Assembly: GCA_964397625.1 (NCBI GenBank)
Contig: CAYNJT010000006.1
Location: 1-64,000 of the forward strand
Source: Leptolinea sp964397625
Lineage (GTDB): Bacteria; Chloroflexota; Anaerolineae; Anaerolineales; Anaerolineaceae
Direction of reading: 5' to 3'
DNA length: 64,000 bases
Below, piece after piece: positions 1-8,522 of the stretch (position 1 is its first letter; every line of letters begins with the position of its first letter). The position numbers and the translations under genes are program-made. The notes beneath the pieces are model-generated. The model was not told the origin of the DNA and searched no databases. It saw nothing but the letters and a program-made list of their open reading frames with translations.

Positions 1-1603
1 TTGATTGTGTAAAATCCAACGGATGGGAATAGATGGCCCCATCCTCACCGAAGGCGACCACCCCAAGACCACCCGAAAACACCTCTACCCGTTCAGCCGT
101 CTTCTCGCCATATAAGGGGTAAAGTTGGTAAGCGAGTGTGTTGAACAAGACCAACAGGCTATGGGATTCCCGAAACTCCTTTTCAGCTGGATCTCTCCCG
201 GCAGGTCCGTCGCCATAGCGGGTGAAGGGATAAACCGGTGTATCGAAATAGATCTCCGCCACCGGTTTTGCCACTCGGCCGGTCAGATAGAGTACAGCCA
301 TGGTTTCATTGGTGACCAGAGGCTGGCTTTCAGGTATATCTTTCAGAGCGGCTATCACTTTAGATTGCCGCCAGGAAACAGAATTGTAGCCCAACCCGGT
401 TTGGGAATTCTGACGGACAATCCGTAAGGTTCTGACACCAAACCAACCAACTACTCCGATCATGAGAATCAAGCAGGCAAACTTTAGAGGTTTTAGCGGG
501 TTAGTTTCCACAAAATGCGCCAAAAGCAGACCAGCGATCCATATAACGGCTACATGCGCGGGTGACATCATGCGGTTGTCAATGGTGATTGGCGGGTAGG
601 TGGTCAGATAGACCAGCAACAGGATACCAACATAGATCGCGGCAAACAACCACAACGCCGAGACCCATCTGTTGACAACCGCCTCTGGTGATTTGCGGGC
701 GATCCATACGGAAAACACGGCCAGAAGGATCAATGCAACCACAGGCAGGCAGCCCATGATCCAGGTAACCAGGGATTGGCCATTTTGAACGGAAGCCGGC
801 AGAAGCCATACGAAAAGCGCGGAATTCAATTGCGGCCAGAAGATGAGAAAGCGGAAGTACATTTCATTGAACGTTAACAGGGTACGCGCACTGACGGAAG
901 CTGTCTGACTTAGTTGCACCGCAATCCAGGCAGCCAGTGGTATGACACCAACCAGCCCCATACGGAAAGCTGCCAGCAATCGTTGTCTCAAGGGTATTTG
1001 TAACCGTGTCATGCATAGGAGCAGGCCGGTAGCCAGGAACGCCGCGGCGGAATATCGCGACGCGGCGGAAAGGCCAAGCAGTATTCCACTGATCTCCAAC
1101 CAGCCGAAACGTTTGGTCGGTATCGTCTCCAAATTTGTCAGGACAAGCGCCAAACCACCGAAACCCAGCAGCATTGTAAGCGGTTCCGCCATGGCCCATG
1201 AATAAACCGGCAGTAAAACTGGAGAGCAGGCAATTAACCAGGCAGGAACAATACCCCACTTTTTATTTCCAACCAACCACAGTGAGGTGAAACCAATCAA
1301 TAGAATCAATCCACCAAACAAAAGAATATTTAACCAGCGTGCCACGGTCGTAAGGTCAAGCCCCAGTGCCGCGAACGGTGCGAGAACCAAAGGGAAGAGC
1401 GGCGCGGAATACGGCAGCAGACGGAATGAACCATCCGGCTGCACCAATCCCAACCCAATGCCTTTGACCAGGTTCTGCGCCGAGGTCAGATATATTGTCG
1501 CGTCGCCTCCCACACCCGGGCCCAGATGCGTGCTCCAGATGGCAAGCGCCATACCCACAAAAACGGCCAGGCAGACAAGTATCTTCTCTTCACGAATTTT
1601 CAT
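1..1603 (-). CDS. GT-C-like polytopic membrane protein (3' end outside the window)
   Basis: The frame is open from an ATG at 1603 to the left edge, so 534 codons are visible and the C-terminus is missing. The start overlaps the stop of the preceding gene as ATGA. The protein begins with one membrane helix, followed by a GGDATIY motif with Asp34 and a YSAPLFPL stretch near residue 65. This is the layout of the first extracytoplasmic loop of GT39/ArnT-like GT-C glycosyltransferases (acidic residue, then a Pro-containing segment before the next helix). About ten further hydrophobic segments follow, then a soluble tail. GT-C enzymes move sugars from polyprenyl-phosphate donors on the outer face of the membrane. 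Donor and acceptor cannot be told from sequence, and assignment as a glycosyltransferase is inference. Confidence 0.6.
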   Translation of the reverse strand, partial: MKIREEKILVCLAVFVGMALAIWSTHLGPGVGGDATIYLTSAQNLVKGIGLGLVQPDGSFRLLPYSAPLFPLVLAPFAALGLDLTTVARWLNILLFGGLILLIGFTSLWLVGNKKWGIVPAWLIACSPVLLPVYSWAMAEPLTMLLGFGGLALVLTNLETIPTKRFGWLEISGILLGLSAASRYSAAAFLATGLLLCMTRLQIPLRQRLLAAFRMGLVGVIPLAAWIAVQLSQTASVSARTLLTFNEMYFRFLIFWPQLNSALFVWLLPASVQNGQSLVTWIMGCLPVVALILLAVFSVWIARKSPEAVVNRWVSALWLFAAIYVGILLLVYLTTYPPITIDNRMMSPAHVAVIWIAGLLLAHFVETNPLKPLKFACLILMIGVVGWFGVRTLRIVRQNSQTGLGYNSVSWRQSKVIAALKDIPESQPLVTNETMAVLYLTGRVAKPVAEIYFDTPVYPFTRYGDGPAGRDPAEKEFRESHSLLVLFNTLAYQLYPLYGEKTAERVEVFSGGLGVVAFGEDGAIYSHPLDFTQS

Positions 1604-3384
1604 TTCTCCACCTGCGGGGTGAATACGGCCATTCCGCCGGGTTCGGCTTCCAGAGCAAATCCATAACTTTCAATGACTGATTTTATAGCCGGCCAATCAG
1701 GATAGTATTGTGGATCTACCAGCACCCAACGCACTTTCAATTCACGCAACAGGTTTACACTTTCTGTGTCCGGGAAATTCATCAATACCGGTTTGATGCG
1801 TTTGTATTGCGCCGGTGGAAATGCGTTGAAGAAGCCGCCCACATAGGGCTTTCCATGCACAAGCGTGTAATAGGTATGCTCCTGATCCTCAGCGATGGAG
1901 AAAGGCATCTGAATCATGCCTCCATCACCGGGCTGCGATGCCAGCCAGCCATCCACCGGCCGGGCCTGTACGGCAGTAAATTCCGTGTAAGGACCAGGGT
2001 ACTGGTCGAACAACACCAACAGGATCAATCCGGCTGTGGCCGCGTTCTTCCATTTCGGAGCGATGTTCTTCATTAAATACGCCGCACCCATTCCAGTTGC
2101 CGCGCAAATGAATAACAGGACGAAGATTCCAAAACGCATAAGGGCGCGAAGTTTGGCATACAACGGGAAAAACTTGAACAACAGCCAACCCGGCAGTGGG
2201 ATCGGGATTGCCGCTTTCGAATACAGACCTTGCAGGAACGACGGGGTGGGTATTTCCACCGGCGCTCCATTCCAGTGCAGATCTGTACCCATGGCCAGCA
2301 ATAACGCCAGCGCGCCACCAGTCAGCATCAAGACAAGCAGGGTTTGTTGTTCCAGCTTTTTTCGGTTGAACCAGGCAAACAGCGCCAGACCGAGATTAAA
2401 GATCCCGACATAGAGCGTTCCTTCCACCCACATATCACGGTTGAAATGCTGCCCGATCCAGGCGCCCCACAGGAAGTGGTCAGTGGAGGGCAACAGGAAA
2501 TCAGTCAGACCGGCGGAATAGGGGCGCACAACGCCCAGGTCGCGGTTGGGCAGTTCACCTTTACCGGCCAGGCTGACGTAAGGAGCTACTGCAATGACAA
2601 TCAGCGGCAGTGCCACCAATCCAGCGATCAGCCACCCTTGCCAAAAGGATTTTTGCTTCAGAAGAGAACGGTTGATGAACAGCACATACACCGCGAAGAT
2701 GAATACGGCGATTAAAATGGTCATGTACAGGTAATACTGGCTGGTCAGGGCGATCAAACCCAGGCCGATCCCGGCTTTAAGAATGGCGCTCTTTTTGCCA
2801 GTTGGTTCATCCCCGGTTGAATGCAAAACTTTATTTCGTTCAGCATGATACAGCAACAGGTCAAAGAACCCCCAGAAGAAAAGCGGGAACCATTGCAAAC
2901 CGGACAGATTCAAATGCCCGATCAAGAAATGCGCGAAGTGAAAAGGCAGGAACGCGTACGCCGTCCCGGCCAGTAATGCCGCACCGTTTGATTTCGTCAG
3001 GCGCCGCACCCATAGCGACATGATTAATCCACTCAGTATGAATGACAACAAATGCGCCATGTTGTAGGCGAAGGTCGGGCTGGCGATCAGGCTGAAAGGC
3101 ACAGCCAACAGCAACTGTGCCGGTGTGATCTCGGTGTAGGCCAGACTCCATCCCTCAGGATAGTTCAGAAACCACACATTGAACGGATTGACGTGCAGTT
3201 CAAACAACGCTTTTTTAAACCAGCCGATCATCCAGACAAAATAAATATTATCTCCCACCTGACCAACCATCTGGCTGCTCATACGGGTGACTAACGGCCA
3301 GGTCATCAGTACTGTCAACAGGGCAAAATAACCTGCCGAAAAGTAAGGGAACCATTTCTGAATAAGAGACTGTTTTGCCTTCAT
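1600..3384 (-). CDS. Polytopic membrane protein, possible GT-C glycosyltransferase
   Basis: This 594-residue protein has about a dozen hydrophobic segments and a soluble C-terminal tail of roughly 130 residues. After the first helix it carries a GD motif (Asp45) followed by a WMIGWF stretch, which resembles the loop-1 acidic motif of distant GT-C or YfhO-like proteins. No classical KPP or RPL motif was recognised, so catalytic assignment is weaker than for its neighbours. It lies 7 bases after the Gfo/Idh/MocA oxidoreductase gene and overlaps the next gene by 4 bases, so it is in the same operon. A role in sugar transfer or lipid-linked glycan handling is inferred from context. Confidence 0.55.
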   Translation of the reverse strand: MKAKQSLIQKWFPYFSAGYFALLTVLMTWPLVTRMSSQMVGQVGDNIYFVWMIGWFKKALFELHVNPFNVWFLNYPEGWSLAYTEITPAQLLLAVPFSLIASPTFAYNMAHLLSFILSGLIMSLWVRRLTKSNGAALLAGTAYAFLPFHFAHFLIGHLNLSGLQWFPLFFWGFFDLLLYHAERNKVLHSTGDEPTGKKSAILKAGIGLGLIALTSQYYLYMTILIAVFIFAVYVLFINRSLLKQKSFWQGWLIAGLVALPLIVIAVAPYVSLAGKGELPNRDLGVVRPYSAGLTDFLLPSTDHFLWGAWIGQHFNRDMWVEGTLYVGIFNLGLALFAWFNRKKLEQQTLLVLMLTGGALALLLAMGTDLHWNGAPVEIPTPSFLQGLYSKAAIPIPLPGWLLFKFFPLYAKLRALMRFGIFVLLFICAATGMGAAYLMKNIAPKWKNAATAGLILLVLFDQYPGPYTEFTAVQARPVDGWLASQPGDGGMIQMPFSIAEDQEHTYYTLVHGKPYVGGFFNAFPPAQYKRIKPVLMNFPDTESVNLLRELKVRWVLVDPQYYPDWPAIKSVIESYGFALEAEPGGMAVFTPQVEK

Positions 3385-3391
3385 ATTTTAT

Positions 3392-4378
3392 CTAGAATGT
3401 GACCAGCTTCCCGGTTGTTGCTGACTGGTGCACTGCCAGGCAGATCTTTAATGCCGCTTCACCGTCAGCCAGTGTGCAGACAGGCTGCGCTTTTTTCTGG
3501 ATGACATCTAGAAAATGTTTTGTTTCAGCGATGAACAGGTCATTACGATCAAATCCGGCAGGTACAGCCACTTCCTGCCAGGTTCCGGTGCTCGCGACGA
3601 ACAAGCGGGCTGTGCCATCGGCATTGTCCCAGGTAATACGCCCTGCTGTCCCGCTAATCTCCAGGGTATGTGAAGGCGGCTGCTGGAAGTAGTCCAAATG
3701 CAACGTGCCAGTCATCCCTTTGGTAAATTGCAGACCGATCTCGGCATAATCTTCAACCTGTAGTTCCAAGTCGCTCAATAAGCCGGAATACGCCCATAGA
3801 GATTTCACATCGCCCAACAGCCAGCGAAGGTAATCCACCGGGTGGCTGAGTGTCACCACGACACCCCCGCCCAGATCTGAACGGGCGGTGTAACTGACGC
3901 GGTAATCTTCCCAGGGGTGCCAGTTGGGCAGATATTCGCCCCAATGCGAGCGGAATGACAGTGGCCAGCCGATCATTCCTTCGTTCAACCAGGTCTTAAT
4001 CTGGCGCAGACCTGGATGAAAGCGGAATTGGTAGCCCAGCAATACATCCAGTCCATTGGTTTTCACAATAGCTTTGAATTCGTCCAGCCTTTCTAATGAA
4101 TGTGAGACCGGTTTCTCCATCAGAATGGCACAGCCTGCTTGGGCGGCCGGTATGGCCACTTCCAGGTGCAGCGCCGTAGGGTTGGAAATGATCACGGCAT
4201 CCGGCCGGTGAGCCAGCGCGGCTGTGATATCCGTTTCCACTGGAAGGCCGGTGATTTCATCGTCCGGCAGCGTGGATTTGTGGGAACGCAGTAATACGAT
4301 ATCGGTCTGACCCAGCATGCGCAGATTGCGCAAATGGCGCCGTCCGATGGAACCAAAACCCGCGATAAGGAATTTCAT
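3392..4378 (-). CDS. Gfo/Idh/MocA-family sugar oxidoreductase
   Basis: This 328-residue protein has an N-terminal Rossmann fold with GFGSIGRRHL (residues 7-16) and the family EKP signature (88-90), whose Lys takes part in catalysis in this family. A GGG-V-V-T-L-S-H-P-V-D segment near residue 170 sits where the substrate-binding His/Asp normally are. Members use NAD(P)H to oxidise or reduce a sugar or nucleotide-sugar hydroxyl. The gene overlaps the upstream GT-B gene by 4 bases. Similar oxidoreductases occur in legionaminic and pseudaminic acid glycosylation islands, so a role in making or altering the nonulosonate encoded in this operon is possible but unproven. It is not closely similar to the WlbA-like paralogue at 41099. 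Confidence 0.8.
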   Translation of the reverse strand: MKFLIAGFGSIGRRHLRNLRMLGQTDIVLLRSHKSTLPDDEITGLPVETDITAALAHRPDAVIISNPTALHLEVAIPAAQAGCAILMEKPVSHSLERLDEFKAIVKTNGLDVLLGYQFRFHPGLRQIKTWLNEGMIGWPLSFRSHWGEYLPNWHPWEDYRVSYTARSDLGGGVVVTLSHPVDYLRWLLGDVKSLWAYSGLLSDLELQVEDYAEIGLQFTKGMTGTLHLDYFQQPPSHTLEISGTAGRITWDNADGTARLFVASTGTWQEVAVPAGFDRNDLFIAETKHFLDVIQKKAQPVCTLADGEAALKICLAVHQSATTGKLVTF

Positions 4379-5835
4379 CGGAAGTCCTCCGGTTTGGGTT
4401 TGTCCAGCAAGGATGCCAGGAATTCTCCCGTGCGCGCGCCGGCACTGCCGTCCGTAAAGGTCACTTCGTTATGAATGAATTTTTCACGCTGCTCACGATG
4501 GGCATCCGGGTTCTTCAGGTACAGGTTGATCGCGTCGCGCAACTCAGTTTCATTCAGCGCGACTAATCCCGCTCCAGCCTGGCGGAAGCGCTGGTGGGTG
4601 GGCCACTCGCCAATCTGCGAAAGCGGCAGCGAAAATCGACCGGGTTGATTCCAGCCGCCCGGCGCGTCTATGCATACAGCCACGATCGGCCTCCCGTGAA
4701 TGGCTTCTTCCACCACCATGGTCGAATAGACGGTCAAAAAGACATCCGAGTAGGCCATCATGGAGGTTTTTTCCGGCATGTCTTCGCCGGAATAGTAGCC
4801 AAGTTCACCACCCAGCGGAACCGGTTCCACCAGGTGCACATGCGGCAGTTCTTTGACTAACGCCCGCACGCGTTCGCGTTCCGCGGCAAATAATGGTTCA
4901 CTCATGAAATGGTTGGGGTGCAGCCGAATCAACAATTGAGATGGTTCGGCCAGTTTATCGCCTGAAACCAACCGCGCCAGGGCTTCAATGTTCTGAATGT
5001 TGGGGGAAAAGGTAATGAAGCTGCTGGCGTAGGAAAGCAGCTTGCGGTTCGGATCCAGATTGTGCAGCTTAAAATAATCTTCCCGGCTCATCAACCACTT
5101 TTTATGGAAATAGCCGTCGTATGATGGAATACCGCCGATATTCACGCGTTCCGGCAGCCAGTCATCCCCTTCCACCAATTCCTGTTTCTGGATCTCCGAC
5201 CAGCAGGTGATCCAGTCCACCGGCGCGCCGGGCAGGCTGTAACTGCTGGGGTTATCCCAGCCCACCACTACAGCGGCGGTCTTTACCCCGCGGTTGGCAG
5301 CCTGGCGCAACAGGTAGCGATCCAGCCGCCACCCCGGCGTGCTGGCAATCACCAGATTGGGATTGTATTTCTCAAATAGATCGGTATACAGTTTAGGATC
5401 ATATTTCAACTGCGCCCGGTAGATGAAACGGCGGGCGGCTTTTGAACGTCGCATCAAGCCGATGGCAGCCTTCATAAAAGGCATGATGGTACGGCGGCGT
5501 TTTGAAGCCTCCACATCCACCTGACGCACGTGGCTGGTCAGGGCTTCCACATTGATACGATTGGACGCACCCACCCGGCGCAGGAAATTCAGCCACCACT
5601 GCGCCGATGGATCGACCATGTCACTGTACTTGCGGCACTGTTTCATACGCAAGCCTTCAACATACACACCCGGCTGCCCAAAACGCCTTTCAATCTGTTC
5701 CTTCAGTCCGTCATCGGTGAGGATCACCACCTCGGCTCCGGATTTCAGCAATGTCGGTACTACATCACTCTGGAGGAAGTAAACGATGGCCAGGCCGTGG
5801 TCGGCGCTGATGAAGATGGTTTTCTTATCCGGCAT
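4375..5835 (-). CDS. GT-B-fold glycosyltransferase, CDP-glycerol/CMP-sugar transferase-like
   Basis: This 486-residue protein appears soluble, with two Rossmann-like halves. The C-terminal half has RLHPNHF (residues 304-310) and YSTMVVEEA (370-378), the HP...ST..E pattern of CDP-glycerol glycerophosphotransferases and of GT-B surface-carbohydrate transferases. Its ATG is preceded by AAGGAG. It is cytoplasmic and probably adds a sugar or polyol phosphate to the chain exported by the Wzm/Wzt system of this operon. A CMP-activated donor would suit the SpsF-like cytidylyltransferase four genes upstream, but that is inference. A 2-epimerase fold is an alternative, although no 2-epimerase signature is present. 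Confidence 0.6.
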   Translation of the reverse strand: MPDKKTIFISADHGLAIVYFLQSDVVPTLLKSGAEVVILTDDGLKEQIERRFGQPGVYVEGLRMKQCRKYSDMVDPSAQWWLNFLRRVGASNRINVEALTSHVRQVDVEASKRRRTIMPFMKAAIGLMRRSKAARRFIYRAQLKYDPKLYTDLFEKYNPNLVIASTPGWRLDRYLLRQAANRGVKTAAVVVGWDNPSSYSLPGAPVDWITCWSEIQKQELVEGDDWLPERVNIGGIPSYDGYFHKKWLMSREDYFKLHNLDPNRKLLSYASSFITFSPNIQNIEALARLVSGDKLAEPSQLLIRLHPNHFMSEPLFAAERERVRALVKELPHVHLVEPVPLGGELGYYSGEDMPEKTSMMAYSDVFLTVYSTMVVEEAIHGRPIVAVCIDAPGGWNQPGRFSLPLSQIGEWPTHQRFRQAGAGLVALNETELRDAINLYLKNPDAHREQREKFIHNEVTFTDGSAGARTGEFLASLLDKPKPEDFR

Positions 5836-5849
5836 GCGGATGGATCTCC

Positions 5850-6815
5850 TTATTTCCCCGCCGGACGGTCATAGTACCAGCGAAAGATGGCATCATAGAA
5901 TGATAACAATACTTTTTTAACCGGCGGAAGATCCAGCAATAACCGGCGTCTCGCCCGTTGAACAGCATTATCGCTGCCCTGTGGATCGATCCCTGGCACA
6001 TTTCGCAGGGTATTGGACATATTCATGACGTATGGTTTAACCGGCATCAGCCGCAGGAAGCCGGCTTCATTAACACGCTGGTCCAATTGTTTGACCTGCC
6101 CCATGGGGCGGTCCATATCGAACGGGAGGAACTGCGCCAGCACATCCTTACGGGAGGTAAACTGCCAGTGAGAGGCGCCGGCCAATGCCTTTAGGCCATT
6201 GTATTCCAGACAAACATCCTCGCTGGTGTCATAATGCTTCTTGATCTCTTCATCTGTCTGGGCAATGGAGCGGTCAAATTCGAGAAAGGTCTCCCAGGGG
6301 ATGAACTGTCCGCGCTGCACCCTACCCTGCTTATCCCCCCAGGCAACGGTACTGGTGTAAAAATCGGGATTGGTACGGAATGGCCGCGCGGTGACCATGC
6401 CCACGTTTGGGTAGGTTTCCAGCAGCTTGATCGATTCAGCCAGCCAACCGGGGTAAAAAAGGCAGTCGCTGTCAGCGTAGGCAATGATCTCACCCGGCGC
6501 GCCGGCCAGCATTATATTCCACGCGCCGCCTTTGCCTAAGTTTTTCTCCGAGAGGAACAGATACTGGATGCGTCCTTTATCCTGCTCATTGATCAGGTAG
6601 TTCTTTACCTCCTCACAGGAACCGTTGTCGAACACCAGCAAATCAAACGGCAGACCGGCATCTGTCCGCGTACTTTTCAGGCAGACTTTGAGTACATCCA
6701 ACGCTTCCGCGTAGAAACCGCTTAAAAAGGGGATGTAATTTAGCACAGCCACAGTGATGCGTTCGGGTTTTGCTACAGTTTTCACATACTTGGCTGGATT
6801 CTGTCCAACTCGCAT
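5850..6815 (-). CDS. Family 2 glycosyltransferase
   Basis: This 321-residue GT-A-fold protein has VFDNGS near residue 61 and a DSDCLF motif with Asp115 and Asp117, the DXD that binds the metal and nucleotide-sugar. The KNLGKGGAWN segment just before it (91-100) is typical of GT2 enzymes. It would act in the cytoplasm on the growing glycan. It is separated by 37 bases from the upstream GT-A gene and by 14 bases from the next gene. The ATG at 6815 has a GGAG about 9 bases upstream. An in-frame GTG at 6785 would shorten it by ten residues. Donor and linkage are unknown. Confidence 0.8.
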   Translation of the reverse strand: MRVGQNPAKYVKTVAKPERITVAVLNYIPFLSGFYAEALDVLKVCLKSTRTDAGLPFDLLVFDNGSCEEVKNYLINEQDKGRIQYLFLSEKNLGKGGAWNIMLAGAPGEIIAYADSDCLFYPGWLAESIKLLETYPNVGMVTARPFRTNPDFYTSTVAWGDKQGRVQRGQFIPWETFLEFDRSIAQTDEEIKKHYDTSEDVCLEYNGLKALAGASHWQFTSRKDVLAQFLPFDMDRPMGQVKQLDQRVNEAGFLRLMPVKPYVMNMSNTLRNVPGIDPQGSDNAVQRARRRLLLDLPPVKKVLLSFYDAIFRWYYDRPAGK

Positions 6816-6852
6816 AACTCAATTCTCCAATCCAGATTTATACCACGTGAAG

Positions 6853-7752
6853 TCAGGTCTGATTCCTTGACCGCCATTCCTGGTATGCCTTTTTGGGGTG
6901 AAAGACGGCAAAGAAAAAATTCGCCAGTCTCTGTGAATGCCAGCGCACCAGTGGGATGATCTCCACTTCGCGCCAGAATTTTTTCCAGGACATGGGGAAG
7001 TAATCCAATTTCCCGTTCTTGATAATCATGTCGCAATCGTCAAGAGTAAAAACAGTTCTCCTGCCGCCGCCGGCTTTGACATTATCAAATGATTCAGGCA
7101 GCTTGTAATGCGGTTTCCCATTTGGAAGGTGACGGTAATCATGATCCTGGTGAATAATATTGATGTCCATACTGCCATCCACCATTTTCCATCCGCGCTG
7201 GCGGGCTTCGTAGATCATCCAGTTATCCCAACCGGCGCGGCCGATGGCGAATGGCGGGATGTACTGGAACACATTCTTTGGGAACAGAAAATAATCGCTG
7301 CCCCCGCGAGGATGGCGCCGGGCGCGGGTTTTGATCTCATTCTGGAGTCGTGCTTCCCAGTCTCCGGTGAAGTCCAGCTCTTCGCGCACATCCAGGTCCC
7401 AGCGCTGGCCGACAATTAAAAATTCTTTGCAAATCTGGCTGACCTGTTCGGCTGCCTGATTGAAATCAGGCAGCAGGATAATATCCGTGTTAATACAAGC
7501 CAGTAATTCTCCGGTGGCTGCCTGACGACCCAATTCAAAGATTGAATCGATCATCGGGGTGCCATAAGAGTTGCGATTCACCCGCGGCATGTGTTTAACG
7601 CTCAGATCCGCCGCCGCTTCCGCCACGCCGGCATCGTCGCCCACCAAAATGACTTCCGCGCCGATGGCTTTCCATGACCGAATGGCATTACGTTGGATAA
7701 CGGCAATGTGTGGTTCGATGAATGGTTTGGGGGCAGAGAAGATAGAGATCAT
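6853..7752 (-). CDS. GT-A-like glycosyltransferase
   Basis: This 299-residue protein has a nucleotide-diphospho-sugar-transferase fold signature. It opens with an SIFSAPKPF beta-strand, has a conserved VGDD at 37-40, an NTDIIL motif with Asp90 in place of a classical DXD, and a GRAGWDNWMI segment near residue 175 typical of acceptor-side elements in such enzymes. It overlaps the cytidylyltransferase gene by 4 bases (ATGA), so translation is probably coupled. It is a likely cytoplasmic sugar transferase in the chain built by this operon. The family is not a named CAZy family that I recognise with certainty. Confidence 0.65.
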   Translation of the reverse strand: MISIFSAPKPFIEPHIAVIQRNAIRSWKAIGAEVILVGDDAGVAEAAADLSVKHMPRVNRNSYGTPMIDSIFELGRQAATGELLACINTDIILLPDFNQAAEQVSQICKEFLIVGQRWDLDVREELDFTGDWEARLQNEIKTRARRHPRGGSDYFLFPKNVFQYIPPFAIGRAGWDNWMIYEARQRGWKMVDGSMDINIIHQDHDYRHLPNGKPHYKLPESFDNVKAGGGRRTVFTLDDCDMIIKNGKLDYFPMSWKKFWREVEIIPLVRWHSQRLANFFFAVFHPKKAYQEWRSRNQT

Positions 7753-8522
7753 TTCTTCATCCTCGAGTCAACATCATCGAATACTTTATGCTTGATCTCC
7801 GCGTTAATGGCGTTCAATTCCGGGTGAGCCTGTGTTACTGCCAGCACATCCAGCCACGTGAAATTCTCTTTTTCCGGCAGCAAGGCAAAGACCCCGCGGA
7901 TAAATTCCAGGTCTTCCGGTGTATCCACTGTCCATCGCAGAGCGCCGTAATCCGGAGAAGTGTTCAACTGGTAAACGATAAACCGGCCAGGAGTATCGTA
8001 CAGATAGGGCATCACATGCTCGCGTTCGTGGGCTTCGGTTGCTTCCAACCAGGCTCGCTCGAGTGCTGAAAAACGGCACACTTCTGTGTCCAGACCTATG
8101 GGGAAAGTCCTCCCCCAGGGCGGCGGCAGGCGGTTTGCGGCAAAATCCGCGTTATGCGCATGGAACGCGGTCACCGTGTCATCAATCACCTGCGGATCGA
8201 TCACCGGGCAGTCCGCTGTCACCCGAACAATAATATCAGCGGCATACAGACGCGCCGCCTGGTAATAGCGGTCCAACACATCAAACATGCTGCCCCGGTA
8301 ACAGGCCGTTTGTGATTCTTTACACCAGAGTTCCACAGCATCATCAGCCGCGTCTGTGGTGGTAGCCACAGCCACGTAATCCACACATTTTGCCCTGCGG
8401 GTGCGTTCCACTACATGGGCGATCATTGGTTTACCATTAATCTCTTTGAGCACCTTGCCGGGCAGGCGGCTCGAACTCATCCGCGCCTGCACAATGGCGA
8501 CAGTGTGAAGCGTATCAGACAT
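7749..8522 (-). CDS. spsF: SpsF-like cytidylyltransferase (CMP-nonulosonate synthesis)
   Basis: The protein has the signature QARMSSSRLPGKVL at residues 12-25, a VTADCPVIDP motif near 101-110 and a RWTVDTPEDL motif near 200, all hallmarks of SpsF-type NTP-transferases. These enzymes are thought to activate sialic-acid-like sugars as CMP derivatives. I chose the ATG at 8522 because it forms a TAATG junction with the upstream stop and has AGAAGGA just ahead. An earlier in-frame ATG at 8540 lies inside the upstream gene and would add six residues. A NeuB-like synthase and a PseB-like dehydratase in the same operon support a nonulosonate role. Confidence 0.8.
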   Translation of the reverse strand: MSDTLHTVAIVQARMSSSRLPGKVLKEINGKPMIAHVVERTRRAKCVDYVAVATTTDAADDAVELWCKESQTACYRGSMFDVLDRYYQAARLYAADIIVRVTADCPVIDPQVIDDTVTAFHAHNADFAANRLPPPWGRTFPIGLDTEVCRFSALERAWLEATEAHEREHVMPYLYDTPGRFIVYQLNTSPDYGALRWTVDTPEDLEFIRGVFALLPEKENFTWLDVLAVTQAHPELNAINAEIKHKVFDDVDSRMKK